Shown: piece after piece, positions 8,368-16,829 of the stretch | Layout: each line of letters starts with the position of its first letter | Position numbering within the stretch: position 1 is the first letter of the stretch | Source of the DNA: CAG-1000 sp964345385 | Lineage (GTDB): Bacteria > Bacillota_I > Bacilli_A > RF39 > UBA660 | Length of the DNA stretch: 42,817 bases | Assembly (NCBI GenBank): GCA_964345385.1 | Contig: CAYFQM010000004.1 | Coordinates: 1 to 42,817 of the forward strand | Direction of reading: 5' to 3' | Translations under genes and position numbers: made by a program | Notes under the pieces: generated by a model | Told to the model about the DNA's origin: nothing | What the model saw: the letters and a program-made list of their open reading frames with translations, nothing else | The model's database searches: none

Positions 8368-8857
8368 TATATAAACTATAATCATTTTCTGAAAAACAAG
8401 CAAATATTACATTAATATTTTGGTTGTTTATTTTTTTTATTGTATTTATTGCTACTAATGAAGCTTCTTCTTTTGGATAATTATATGCTCCTGTGCTAAT
8501 ACATGGAAAAGCAATTGAAACTGTTGATAAATTATTTTCTTTTCTATACTCTTCAGCAAGTATCATTGAGTTTTTATAACAGTTTTCTAATAACTCTTTT
8601 TCATTATTATTACCATCCCTGTATACTGGTCCTACAGTATGAATAACTTTTTTTGCTAATAAATTATACCCATTAGTAATTTTTGCTTCTCCTGTCTCAC
8701 AACCATTAAGAAGTTTACATTCATTATATAGCTCTTTTCCTGCTACTCTATGAATTTGACCATCAACTCCTCCACCACCAAGTAAACTTTTATTAGCGGC
8801 ATTTACTATAATATCTACTTCTAATTTAGTTATATCTCCTAAAACAACATCTATCAT
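8348..8857 (-). CDS. Macrodomain protein (MacroD/YmdB-like ADP-ribose hydrolase)
   Basis: A 169-residue single macrodomain. It starts with GDITKLEVDIIVNAAN (residues about 7-22), followed by GGGGVDGQIHRVAG. This is the MacroD-type ADP-ribose pocket with its catalytic-loop Asn and Asp-Gly. A second glycine-rich loop, FPCISTGAYNYP, lies near 121-132. MacroD enzymes remove ADP-ribose from proteins or deacetylate O-acetyl-ADP-ribose. Length and motif order are typical. The ribosome site is weak (AAAAGAT). It lies 5 bases after the L,D-transpeptidase gene and is probably cotranscribed with it, though no link in function is evident. Confidence 0.9.
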   Translation of the reverse strand: MIDVVLGDITKLEVDIIVNAANKSLLGGGGVDGQIHRVAGKELYNECKLLNGCETGEAKITNGYNLLAKKVIHTVGPVYRDGNNNEKELLENCYKNSMILAEEYRKENNLSTVSIAFPCISTGAYNYPKEEASLVAINTIKKINNQNINVIFACFSENDYSLYKKTISN

Positions 8858-8862
8858 ATCTT

Positions 8863-9846
8863 TTAATATATATATACTGGTGTCCCAATTTCAACCATTT
8901 CGTATAATTTAGCAGCTACATCAGTTGGAACATTTACACAACCGTGACTCCCATTATATTTATATATTGCACCTCCAAATCTATTTCTCCAAGAAGCATC
9001 ATGAATTCCATAACTATTTCCATTATAAGCCATCCAATACTTAACAAAAGAAATATAATCACTTCCTTTTAAATGAGTATTTCTTCTTTTATTCCATATT
9101 TTAAAATTCCCTTTTCTTGTAGCATTATTTATACCTGTTACAATATCTGATTCTAAAACCAACTCATTTTCAATATAATATCTTAATTTTTGTTCAAATA
9201 TAGATATTTTTATATAAGTATGATCAAATTTATCACAAACATTAACTATTATTTTTTCTTTCGTAACATTTCCACTTGAATCTATAACATAATACATAAT
9301 GTGATATTTTCCATATTCATTAATATTAACATTTGAAGTTATTTTAACGTCATGTGTAAGATTTCCATCATAATTATCTATTGCATTATAAGGAATATGC
9401 TTTAATTGTTCACCTTTAGATAAATATATATTTTTCTTTGATTCAACATTAATAACTGGTGGTGTATTATCAACTACATATACTATTCTTTTAAGTTTTT
9501 TATTAATTAATTTATAATTAAAATTATATTTAATAAAATATTTACCTACTTTGTTTTTGTTTATTTTATTATCTATTTTAACGCAATCACAATAAGTTCC
9601 ATTTACATAAGAAATATATCCTTCATCTATATACTCATCATGAACTTCTAAGTTTATTTTGCTGTTTCCCTTTAAACGAAAATCAATAATTAATGTATTA
9701 TTAATTATTACAAAAATAAAAAAAATTATACTTAAAAATAATAATAATGATAACACAATTAAATATATTATTATGTCTTTTTGATTAAACATTTTTATAC
9801 CATTGTTTTTTGCTTTCTTCATACTATACACATAATATTTTATCAT
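8863..9846 (-). CDS. L,D-transpeptidase with Ig-like domains
   Basis: A 327-residue protein. The N-terminus has a hydrophobic segment at about 28-52 that serves as anchor or signal. Two DUF5011/Ig-like repeats follow: about 60-130, ending VVDNTPPV, and about 135-205, with AIDNYDGNLT and YYVIDSSGN. The C-terminal YkuD domain (about 210-327) has the catalytic SHGCVNV motif with C303, and an upstream GIHD histidine. Such enzymes form 3-3 crosslinks or attach proteins to peptidoglycan outside the cell. Several in-frame starts exist (residues 1, 9 and 19) and none has a clear ribosome site. The 117-aa gene upstream ends at a terminator and the start lies about 48 bases beyond it. Confidence 0.9.
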   Translation of the reverse strand: MIKYYVYSMKKAKNNGIKMFNQKDIIIYLIVLSLLLFLSIIFFIFVIINNTLIIDFRLKGNSKINLEVHDEYIDEGYISYVNGTYCDCVKIDNKINKNKVGKYFIKYNFNYKLINKKLKRIVYVVDNTPPVINVESKKNIYLSKGEQLKHIPYNAIDNYDGNLTHDVKITSNVNINEYGKYHIMYYVIDSSGNVTKEKIIVNVCDKFDHTYIKISIFEQKLRYYIENELVLESDIVTGINNATRKGNFKIWNKRRNTHLKGSDYISFVKYWMAYNGNSYGIHDASWRNRFGGAIYKYNGSHGCVNVPTDVAAKLYEMVEIGTPVYIY

Positions 9847-9870
9847 ATGAAATGTTTTAAGTAAAATAAA

Positions 9871-9888
9871 AATAAGCTAACGCTTATT
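9871..9888 (-). terminator. Terminator after the 117-aa membrane protein gene
   Basis: AATAAGC-GTTA-GCTTATT hairpin read on the minus strand, followed by a TTTTATTTTA run. It lies directly after the stop of the gene at 9894. Confidence 0.7.
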
Positions 9889-9893
9889 ATTAT

Positions 9894-10247
9894 TTAATAT
9901 GATGAAACATTACAACTACTTGGTTTGTATATACACTGCATACAAACTTGATAATGATTATTACCAACTAGTCTCATAAGAATTGTAACTATTGTAGCAA
10001 CCAAGAATACAGCAACTGCTGCTATAGCTTTCTTTATTAATAAATTTTGTGCTTCTTTAATTTTATCTTCTTTATTTTCAGTAACTGCTTTTGCTAAATC
10101 TAACATACCAACAAATATAAGAAGTATTGGTACTGCTATTTTAATCATTAAAATAGCATACCCCAAAAGTCTTAATATAGGTTTTAATCCGTTACACAAA
10201 TCATCAGCACTACTAATAGCATCTAATATAAATAATAGGTTTGTCAT
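9894..10247 (-). CDS. Small two-helix membrane protein, VirB2/TrbC-like
   Basis: A 117-residue protein with two long hydrophobic segments (about 30-50 and 72-93) joined by a charged loop (TENKEDKIKEAQ). This is the layout of TrbC/VirB2-type pilins and of some small uncharacterised Bacillota membrane proteins. Three cysteines sit in the short C-terminal tail and one lies near the N-terminus. No secretion-system genes are nearby, so pilin function is not claimed. AAGGAGATG precedes the start. A perfect TTGACA-17-TATAAT promoter and a hairpin terminator flank it, making a single-gene, probably highly expressed unit. Confidence 0.7.
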   Translation of the reverse strand: MTNLLFILDAISSADDLCNGLKPILRLLGYAILMIKIAVPILLIFVGMLDLAKAVTENKEDKIKEAQNLLIKKAIAAVAVFLVATIVTILMRLVGNNHYQVCMQCIYKPSSCNVSSY

Positions 10248-10275
10248 AATTCATCTCCTTAACACTTCTAAATAA

Positions 10276-10304
10276 ATTATACTTGTAATTAAGTTTATTG
10301 TCAA
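10276..10304 (-). promoter_or_regulatory. Perfect consensus promoter of the 117-aa gene
   Basis: On the minus strand, TTGACA (10304-10299), a 17-base spacer and TATAAT (10281-10276). Both hexamers and the spacing match the vegetative sigma consensus exactly. The ribosome site and ATG follow within about 30 bases. Confidence 0.85.
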
Positions 10305-10342
10305 TATTTATTGCAAACTATTTACAATTAACATTTTAAATA

Positions 10343-10903
10343 TTAATAATATTTTTCAAGTAAATCAAAAACAGCTTTTGTATATTTAATAAGCTCTTTT
10401 TTATCCTTAAAACCACATTTAATTGCTAAATATTTACTATATAGTGTGTTATTGTTAATCATTTTCATTGATATCAATTTATCAATAATAATTTTATCTT
10501 CATTACTCATATTTGGAAACTTACTTATTTTAATATCATATTTTCCTTCTACTAAATCAGTATATACTAAAGAAGTAATATTACAACTATTAATATCTTC
10601 TATATTATTTTTAAAAGTTACTTCTTTATCATCTTTATCCCACATAATCGCATCTTCTATATAAGAAGGAAAAACTATACCATTATTTGTAATTTTACCT
10701 ACATATATCCTACTATTAAAATATATTATAATAGCAGCTAATATCATTATTATGATACAAAATACGACTATAAATTTCCAATTTATGCTTTTTTTAGGTC
10801 CATCAAAATCAAGACTACTTCCAACCCCGTAATCGTCTAAATCTTCATTTTTTTTACCATATAAATTTTCATTAACTTTTTTTAATATTTCTTCCTCTTC
10901 CAT
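10343..10903 (-). CDS. Unknown protein with one membrane segment
   Basis: A 186-residue protein that I do not recognise. The first 40 residues are acidic and polar. One hydrophobic helix lies at about 44-62 (FIVVFCIIIMILAAIIIYF), followed by a domain of about 120 residues presumed to be outside the cell. Two cysteines in that domain (NSCN and IKCG) could pair. ATGGAGATA precedes the start. It is transcribed divergently from the TetR-family gene, with about 108 bases between start codons. The next gene downstream has its own perfect promoter, so this one may be a separate unit. Confidence 0.65.
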   Translation of the reverse strand: MEEEEILKKVNENLYGKKNEDLDDYGVGSSLDFDGPKKSINWKFIVVFCIIIMILAAIIIYFNSRIYVGKITNNGIVFPSYIEDAIMWDKDDKEVTFKNNIEDINSCNITSLVYTDLVEGKYDIKISKFPNMSNEDKIIIDKLISMKMINNNTLYSKYLAIKCGFKDKKELIKYTKAVFDLLEKYY

Positions 10904-10963
10904 ATTATCTCCATAATTATTATATCATGTATAATAACATTTATAAACTAATTTGTTTTAAAA

Positions 10964-10992
10964 TTGAAATATAAAATATTTAAATGTATAAT
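10964..10992 (+). promoter_or_regulatory. Promoter of the TetR-family gene
   Basis: TTGAAA (10964-10969), a 17-base spacer, then TATAAT (10987-10992). Transcription would begin near 10999. This rules out an upstream TTG start at 10964, which is the -35 box itself. Confidence 0.65.
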
Positions 10993-11011
10993 GTTTATAA
11001 GAGGTATTTAT

Positions 11012-11542
11012 ATGAGTAATAAAATAGATTCAAGAATTATAAAAACTAAAGAAGCTTTATATAATGCTTTAATAGAACTATTAAAAGAAACTTCGTTTGA
11101 AAATATAAAAGTTTCAGATATTTGTATAAAAGCAAATATACATCGTTCTACATTTTATATTCATTATAAAGATAAAAGTGAATTATTAATTGAATTCTTT
11201 AATAAAATAGAAAATAATATATTCATAAAAGTTAATACAAACAAAAATAATATACATAATTTATTTATTAAATATTTTGAAATAATACTAAATCAAATAG
11301 AAAATAATAAAAATTTATATTACTTAATTTATATAAACAATCAATCAGAAAAATTTATAAATGTTTTTGTAGAAACCGTAACAGAAAACATAATTAAGCA
11401 AGTTAATAATGAGCATAAAATATTTATTGATTTTTATGTAGGAGCATTCATAAATATAATAATAAATTATCTAAAAAACAACTATTCTAAAAAAGAAATA
11501 CAAAAATATTTAAACATTTATTTATCTAGTGTTATAATATAA
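11012..11542 (+). CDS. TetR/AcrR-family transcriptional regulator
   Basis: A 176-residue protein. Residues about 5-52 form a TetR helix-turn-helix domain with the diagnostic recognition helix HRSTFYIHYKDKSELL. The rest is a helical ligand-binding domain of the short TetR_C_7/YbiH-like kind. The start ATG at 11012 is chosen for AAGAGG seven bases upstream and a promoter ending at 10992. It heads a two-gene plus-strand unit with a membrane protein 15 bases downstream, which it may control. The ligand is unknown. Confidence 0.85.
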   Translation: MSNKIDSRIIKTKEALYNALIELLKETSFENIKVSDICIKANIHRSTFYIHYKDKSELLIEFFNKIENNIFIKVNTNKNNIHNLFIKYFEIILNQIENNKNLYYLIYINNQSEKFINVFVETVTENIIKQVNNEHKIFIDFYVGAFINIIINYLKNNYSKKEIQKYLNIYLSSVII

Positions 11543-11557
11543 ATAAATGGAGGAAAA

Positions 11558-12109
11558 ATGAAAGAAAAAACATTTAAACAAAACAATTTATCATATAAAA
11601 CAATTAATATTATAGGAAAATGTTTATTTATTATGTTATTTATTATAATGATAGTAAATTTAATTGATTCAGTATATAAACTCGGATTTTCACTTACTGT
11701 ATTTATTGGTTCAGATAATAAATATTTAGTTGAAAATAATGAATTAATACAAATTATATCAAGCATTAACAACTATGATTATTCATATACAAAAGAATTA
11801 TTACAAAAAGATTTTACAACATGTAGTTTCATAAAAGAAATTGGAATGATAACAGTATCTAATATACTTCTTTCTTTATTATCAATAATTATTTTTTATA
11901 AAGGTTTCTTTTTATTAAATGATAATAAAAATGAAACCGAATTATTTAAGAAAAAAAATTTACCCGTATTAAAAACAATAAAACACTTAATATTAATTAT
12001 ATTAATATTATCAATTGTTTTAATTCCAAGTTCATATAATATTTATTTACTACTTATATATTTGTTGTTTGAAGTATTAATTTATCTATTTATTAAAACA
12101 AATAAATAA
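11558..12109 (+). CDS. Multi-pass membrane protein next to a TetR regulator
   Basis: A 183-residue protein with about four hydrophobic segments (roughly 20-45, 95-118, 137-155 and 158-178) and a polar loop of about 45 residues after the first. Size and topology resemble DUF2975-type membrane proteins that accompany regulators in Bacillota, but I could not confirm the family. GGAGG lies six bases before the ATG. It follows the TetR gene by 15 bases and ends at a shared bidirectional terminator. Confidence 0.65.
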   Translation: MKEKTFKQNNLSYKTINIIGKCLFIMLFIIMIVNLIDSVYKLGFSLTVFIGSDNKYLVENNELIQIISSINNYDYSYTKELLQKDFTTCSFIKEIGMITVSNILLSLLSIIIFYKGFFLLNDNKNETELFKKKNLPVLKTIKHLILIILILSIVLIPSSYNIYLLLIYLLFEVLIYLFIKTNK

Positions 12110-12114
12110 AAAGC

Positions 12115-12138
12115 AAAAGAGTAATAAATTACTCTTTT
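12115..12138. terminator. Bidirectional terminator between convergent genes
   Basis: AAAAGAGTAA-TAAA-TTACTCTTTT, a 10-bp perfect stem with a 4-base loop and A/T-rich arms on both sides. It lies between the plus-strand membrane protein gene and the minus-strand signal peptidase gene. Confidence 0.8.
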
Positions 12139-12146
12139 CTTATTAA

Positions 12147-12761
12147 CTAAATATTACCGTTTTTATTTTGTAAAGCAAGCATTCTATTTTTAAGTAATAT
12201 AAGCTTTAATATTTTATATATATTATAAGATATTATTCCTAATGATGGTATTAATATTGCAATAAGCCATCCACTTTTTGAGGCTAGAAAGAATTGAATT
12301 CTACCTAATTGTGGTATTTTACAAATAACCTTTCCAACTATATTATTAAAATATACATAATCTGAATCTTGAACTTGATTAGCATCACCTTTAGTAACAT
12401 AAACTGTACCATCTAATAAATTTCTAACATCAATTATTCTATGAGTTATAGGAGTTCCACCAAAAAAATCATTATCTGAATAAAAAGTAATAACATCACC
12501 TTTTCTTAAAGTGCTCGCATCATCTACCCTATATGTTAAAACAACATCATATACATTAATGTTTGGTGTCATACTAGTACTAATAATAGTGTATAATCCT
12601 ATTAATTTCTTATGTCCCTTCTTTTGAGCTGATGTACTAGATGAAAAATAAAATACTAAAAATAATCCGACAACAATAAGAATAAATACTATTACGTATC
12701 CAATTATTTTAAAAATGTATTTCATAAGCGCAAATATTTTATCTTTTACACTAATTTCCAT
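12147..12761 (-). CDS. Signal peptidase I, SipW (ER) type
   Basis: A 204-residue membrane protease. The N-terminal hydrophobic segment (about 16-38) is followed by the catalytic Ser motif STSMTP (about 58-63), the His motif ITHRI (about 103-107), the Asp region TKGDANQVQDS, and a C-terminal membrane helix (about 165-185). Ser-His-Asp use and the THR motif mark the SipW/archaeal type, not the Ser-Lys bacterial type. AGAGGAG precedes the start. The upstream gene encodes a SipW-type secreted protein, its likely substrate. A separate terminator lies between them, so they are neighbours but not necessarily one transcript. Confidence 0.88.
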   Translation of the reverse strand: MEISVKDKIFALMKYIFKIIGYVIVFILIVVGLFLVFYFSSSTSAQKKGHKKLIGLYTIISTSMTPNINVYDVVLTYRVDDASTLRKGDVITFYSDNDFFGGTPITHRIIDVRNLLDGTVYVTKGDANQVQDSDYVYFNNIVGKVICKIPQLGRIQFFLASKSGWLIAILIPSLGIISYNIYKILKLILLKNRMLALQNKNGNI

Positions 12762-12856
12762 AAACTCCTCTATATATTATAATTTCATAATAATATTACC
12801 ATATTTTTTATGTTTTATTTCATTTAAGACATAAAGTATACACTTATTTTATAAAC

Positions 12857-12882
12857 AAAAAGAAGAAAAAATTCTTCTTTTG
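12857..12882 (-). terminator. Terminator after the 268-aa secreted protein gene
   Basis: AAAAGAAGAA pairs with TTCTTCTTTT across a 4-base loop. It lies about 28 bases past the stop codon of the gene at 12910 and gives a T-rich tail on the minus strand. Confidence 0.7.
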
Positions 12883-12909
12883 TAAAATTTTTATAACTTT
12901 AATTACAAA

Positions 12910-13716
12910 TTAAACTGTTTTTATTTGTAATTTTCCTCCAAATGATTTTCCTTGTACTTCATTTTGATTAAAAGTTGATGAACCAAAAAACTCTAAAGTA
13001 TAATAGTATACATGTTTATGACCTGATTGACCAGCTGAAAATTTACCAGTTTCAGTACCTATTTGAACATTTATACCTGTTGTTGTAATATTGTTTGGTA
13101 TAAACGATTGTGAACTCGTACCAGTTACAGCATACTGATCACCTTCCTTAATTATTGAAGTTTCAGTACCTGCCTCCACTTCATGAGTTGCTTCTCCAGG
13201 ATTATCTTGTCTCCATGGTTTAGCTTCTGAAGCTTTAATAATTTGATCTCCACTTGCATTTGATGAAAGATTTCCTCCCATTGAAGCGGCAACTATTCTT
13301 AATGAGTGTTGAAAATAATTCCCAGTAGTTTCTCCTAAATTACCATTTGGAAGAACTTCTTTTCCATTAGCAACATTTGAAATAGTATTAGTATCTACAT
13401 TCATAAATATTTTATAATTAACATCTGAAGATAATGGTTGAGTTGATGTATTTTCAATAGTAAATATTTTTGCAATCTTATTAGTAGCAACATCTCCACC
13501 CTTATAACCAGGATTTATATCTAACATTTGAATCTCAGAACCATCTGTAAATTGTACATGTCCTAAAATAGCAGTTGTTACTGTTATACTGGATGCATTT
13601 TCATTTCCTTGAACAGTAATAGAAAAATATGCAAATGTTGCACCTATAATAGCAACAGCTAGTGTAGCAATACCAATAGCAGCTAGAAAAATAGTTTGGC
13701 CTTTATTATTAGTCAT
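12910..13716 (-). CDS. SipW-dependent-type secreted protein
   Basis: A 268-residue secreted protein. The hydrophobic signal segment (about 9-28) ends in ATFAYF, the SipW-type recognition context also seen in TasA and camelysin. The mature part is a predicted beta-sandwich-rich domain, with a phrase like KIAKIFTIENTST that recalls TasA-like domains. It has no cysteines and no LPxTG. AAGGAGATAAAAG precedes the ATG, and a TTGATA-17-TAAAAT promoter lies upstream. The signal peptidase gene next downstream (12147-12761) is the likely processing enzyme. A fibre or matrix role is inferred from family resemblance only. Confidence 0.8.
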   Translation of the reverse strand: MTNNKGQTIFLAAIGIATLAVAIIGATFAYFSITVQGNENASSITVTTAILGHVQFTDGSEIQMLDINPGYKGGDVATNKIAKIFTIENTSTQPLSSDVNYKIFMNVDTNTISNVANGKEVLPNGNLGETTGNYFQHSLRIVAASMGGNLSSNASGDQIIKASEAKPWRQDNPGEATHEVEAGTETSIIKEGDQYAVTGTSSQSFIPNNITTTGINVQIGTETGKFSAGQSGHKHVYYYTLEFFGSSTFNQNEVQGKSFGGKLQIKTV

Positions 13717-13740
13717 AACTTTTATCTCCTTTACATTCTT

Positions 13741-13769
13741 ATTTTATCAATAATTATCTTCTTTATCAA
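13741..13769 (-). promoter_or_regulatory. Promoter of the 268-aa secreted protein gene
   Basis: On the minus strand, TTGATA (13769-13764), 17 bases, then TAAAAT (13746-13741) with TGA before it, forming an extended -10. Confidence 0.65.
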
Positions 13770-13778
13770 GTAAAATTA

Positions 13779-14399
13779 TTATAATAATACTTTAAATATA
13801 TATATAATAACCATATGAAATGGATAAAAAAAATAATATATATATTTGTTTATTTTAATAGTAACGTTTATATAAATAGGAATTAAAGCAAAAATAGAAA
13901 ATAAATATATTATAGGTAATCCTAAAATAACATACACAATATAAAATATAGAATAAGAAGCCATAAATAAAATATCATTATCCTTAGTATAATAAAATAT
14001 CACTGGTAAAAATATTATTAAATATGAATAAGAAATATATGGGAAAAATAATAATATGATAGAATAATTAATTAATAATAGAAAATACTTCTTTTTATCA
14101 AGACAATATAATATTAAAAGAGCTGCTATTAAAGAAAAACATGCATTTAATGTTTGATTAAATAAAAAATAATGGATTGGCTCGCTTATTATTGCTAATA
14201 ATAACAACCTTATAACATAGTTTTTAAAAGACCTTGTTTTATAATATCCAATAAACGAAGAATATAGAAACAATGGGAAACTTATTCTTCCAAGAGCTCT
14301 AAATATAATATTATTTTCAAAAAAAAATAAACCTATATGATCAATAACCATGAAAACTATAGCTATTAATTTAATAAAATTAGTATTTTCTTTTTTCAT
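13779..14399 (-). CDS. TraX-family membrane protein
   Basis: A 206-residue polytopic membrane protein. The opening NFIKLIAIVFMVIDHIGLFFF and the following ALGRISFPLFLY are the conserved TraX/acyltransferase-like signature, and about seven hydrophobic segments follow. TraX acetylates F-pilin in plasmids, while chromosomal homologues in Bacillota are of unknown substrate and may acetylate surface polymers. AAGGAG lies before the ATG. Just upstream is a perfect 12-base palindrome (TATGCTAGCATA, 14411-14422) that might bind a regulator. Confidence 0.85.
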   Translation of the reverse strand: MKKENTNFIKLIAIVFMVIDHIGLFFFENNIIFRALGRISFPLFLYSSFIGYYKTRSFKNYVIRLLLLAIISEPIHYFLFNQTLNACFSLIAALLILYCLDKKKYFLLLINYSIILLFFPYISYSYLIIFLPVIFYYTKDNDILFMASYSIFYIVYVILGLPIIYLFSIFALIPIYINVTIKINKYIYYFFYPFHMVIIYIFKVLL

Positions 14400-14455
14400 T
14401 ATTTACTCCTTATGCTAGCATAGCATAAATATGCACACAATTATATATATGTATA

Positions 14456-15127
14456 TTATTTAATTTTTAATGCTTTTAGATAAGTTTTTTTATCACTTGA
14501 AATTCTATAGCTTTCAATAGCTTTTTGAATAGATTTATTATGCACAAATATACTAAGTTTTTTTTCTTCAAAATATTTTATGGTTTTATCATATTGTTTA
14601 ATTAATGCAACACTAAAATACCAACTAATTGCCATATTAACATAATAATCATCACTTTTAATTTTACAAACCAATTTATTAGTATCATATTTATATTCAT
14701 CTAAATAAAACCTTAATAAAGTTACAACTGAAAATCTAATGGAATATGAACTTCCATTTATCCATTTATTAATATATCTATACACTAAATCAGGGTTTTT
14801 TTTAAAAACCTTAGGATTAATAGTGTCACAAACAGACCAATTATCTATATAAGGAATAAATAAATCAATTTTATTTAATATATCACCAAGTTTATCACAT
14901 TCATTAATTAAAATTGCATGAATCAAATTTTCTTCTAAGTATTTATGTGGCAATTGATTCATATAATAAGTTTTATCTTTTATACTCATTTCTTTTACTA
15001 TTTCTCTTAATATAGGCATTTTAACTCCAATAATAGTATTTTCATCTATATTAGGAATAAGTTTACTAATAAACTGTTTATATTTATCATTTTTTAAAAG
15101 AATAAGTTTACTTAAATAATAAAATTC
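14456..15127 (-). CDS. AlkD-like DNA alkylation repair protein, 5' end lost in assembly gap
   Basis: An ATG at 15019 would give 187 residues, but the frame stays open upstream to the run of Ns. The 36 added residues read as AlkD family sequence: ...DKYKQFISKLIPNIDE, then IIGVKMPILREIVKEM, where G-V-R/K-x-P-x-L-R is the family hallmark. The true start therefore lies in or beyond the gap, probably about 15-20 residues further on. AlkD-type HEAT-repeat glycosylases remove alkylated bases. Tyr- and Trp-rich repeats fit (ISWYFSVAL). The 10-N gap has an arbitrary length, so frame across it cannot be used. Confidence 0.85.
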   Translation of the reverse strand, partial: EFYYLSKLILLKNDKYKQFISKLIPNIDENTIIGVKMPILREIVKEMSIKDKTYYMNQLPHKYLEENLIHAILINECDKLGDILNKIDLFIPYIDNWSVCDTINPKVFKKNPDLVYRYINKWINGSSYSIRFSVVTLLRFYLDEYKYDTNKLVCKIKSDDYYVNMAISWYFSVALIKQYDKTIKYFEEKKLSIFVHNKSIQKAIESYRISSDKKTYLKALKIK

Positions 15128-15137
15128 NNNNNNNNNN
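15128..15137. other. Assembly gap (10 Ns)
   Basis: Ten unknown bases break the 5' part of the AlkD-like gene. The ATG at 15159 on the far side could be the true start, but with 10 bases it is out of frame, so the real gap is probably another size. Confidence 0.99.
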
Positions 15138-15176
15138 TATTATGCTTTTTATTTTTCATTAAATATTACCAATATA

Positions 15177-16133
15177 TTATTGTAAAAAAATATATATATA
15201 ATATAAAACAAATAACGTAATCATTATAAATCCTTCTTTTCTAGAAATTAATTTATCATTTTTAGCAAAATAACAAAAAATGGATGTAGCTAAATGAAGC
15301 ATCAAAATATCAATTAAATTAAAATAAGATGTTTTAACTCCTCCATATATTAATAAAGGAACTCCTAAAACTATACCAATATTAAAGATATTAGTACCAA
15401 TAATATTACCAATAGCTATATCAAATTCTTTCTTTTTAGCAGATATAACAGTCATTGTCATTTCCGGTAAAGAAGTACCTAAAACTATAACTGTCATTGT
15501 AATAATTTTATCATTTACTCCCAATAATCTAACAAAATATTGTGCTTTTGACACTATTATATTACTAGCATACAAAATTAATATGAAGCATACTATTATC
15601 AAAAGTATACTTTGTTTAATATTAAATTTTGCTTTGCTTCTTTCAACCATGCCTTGCTTTGTTTTAATAACAGATACTATATAAAGAACAAATAATAGAA
15701 AAAACAAAATAAATAATATACTATCTCCTTTTGTTAAAATAAAGGCTTCTCTATTAATATAATTAGCAGTTAATGTAATAACAAATATTGATGTAATAAC
15801 TAATAATAAAGGAATTTCTTTTTTAATTATTGAGTTTTTAACCTTAATAGGCCTAACTATAGCAGCAACTCCAATTATTAATAAAATATTAATAACATTA
15901 CTTCCTATTACATTCGAAAGAGCTATATCAGTTGCACCAGCCCTTAAACTATTAAAAGATATAGCAAACTCTGGAAGACATGTTCCAAATGCAGCTACAG
16001 TAAGAGCTATCATCATTTTTGACATACGAAAATTAATTGCTATGGAACTCATAGCATCAACAAACAAATCAGAAGCTTTTATTAAAATATAAAATGCTAA
16101 TATTAAAATTACTATAGATAAAATCACACTCAT
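15177..16133 (-). CDS. Calcium/sodium antiporter (CaCA family, YrbG-like)
   Basis: A 318-residue polytopic membrane protein with the two inverted alpha repeats of the CaCA family. The first has GTCLPEFAISF then NVIGSNVINILLI, and the second has GTSLPEMTMTV then NIIGTNIFNIGIV. The acidic residue in each LPE is the ion-binding glutamate. About ten membrane segments are present and the length matches bacterial YrbG. It exchanges cytoplasmic Ca2+ for Na+ or H+. Its neighbours give no functional link. Confidence 0.93.
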   Translation of the reverse strand: MSVILSIVILILAFYILIKASDLFVDAMSSIAINFRMSKMMIALTVAAFGTCLPEFAISFNSLRAGATDIALSNVIGSNVINILLIIGVAAIVRPIKVKNSIIKKEIPLLLVITSIFVITLTANYINREAFILTKGDSILFILFFLLFVLYIVSVIKTKQGMVERSKAKFNIKQSILLIIVCFILILYASNIIVSKAQYFVRLLGVNDKIITMTVIVLGTSLPEMTMTVISAKKKEFDIAIGNIIGTNIFNIGIVLGVPLLIYGGVKTSYFNLIDILMLHLATSIFCYFAKNDKLISRKEGFIMITLFVLYYIYIFLQ

Positions 16134-16212
16134 ATTACCAACCTATCATATATATTATAATAATTAATTTTTAAATTGTAAATAGAAATTATTATTGTAT
16201 ACACCTATTTAA

Positions 16213-16776
16213 TTAATTAGCTTCTTGGATGTTAATTTTTGTTTTGAATTTCTTTCCTTGATTATATAAACTATTTGAATCAACATGTTTAAAAGTAAAT
16301 GTATAAGTTTGCGTTTCATTTGGATTAATATTTATAGAGTCCTTTATTATTAAATTATATTTAGTAGTTAAAAAAATAGGCACACTTATTTCGTTTATTC
16401 CTTTACATGTTCCAAAATCACTTACACATATTGCGCTTACTTTTAAATCACTTTGATCTTCTGGATTAGGACCAGTTATTTCATTTAATAATTCCTGATA
16501 TATTAACTTATAAGAAACAGCAGCTGATCCTTCATTTTTAACTGTTATTACTTTTTTATTTAGTGTATCTGTTCCAGACTGTATATTTATTTCTCCACTA
16601 TCAGTATATACTACTTTAAGTGCATCAGTAGATGTTAAAACACTTGATAATCCAATTTCTTCTACCGTAATTGTAAAATACGCATATGTTATTCCAACCA
16701 CCAAAAGAAATAATGTCATCAAAGCACTTATTAATATTACTATATTGTTTTTTAATATAATCTTAATATCTTTCAT
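16213..16776 (-). CDS. SipW-dependent-type secreted protein
   Basis: A 187-residue protein. A basic N-terminus and a hydrophobic segment (about 10-33) end in ITYAYF, matching the SipW-type cleavage context of other proteins in the window. The mature region has the beta-rich style of TasA-like domains (KKVITVKNEGSAAVSYKL near 70-87, a typical line of this group). Two cysteines in a CVSDFGTC pair could form a small disulphide loop. No peptidase gene is adjacent, so it would depend on one encoded elsewhere. Confidence 0.75.
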   Translation of the reverse strand: MKDIKIILKNNIVILISALMTLFLLVVGITYAYFTITVEEIGLSSVLTSTDALKVVYTDSGEINIQSGTDTLNKKVITVKNEGSAAVSYKLIYQELLNEITGPNPEDQSDLKVSAICVSDFGTCKGINEISVPIFLTTKYNLIIKDSININPNETQTYTFTFKHVDSNSLYNQGKKFKTKINIQEAN

Positions 16777-16829
16777 ATCACTCTAGTTATATTATACAAT
16801 AAATTATAAATAAAATGAAGTAATTAATA

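Noticed and set aside
11518..11772. 84-aa minus-strand ORF
   Set aside because: Shadow of the TetR/membrane protein pair; no ribosome site.
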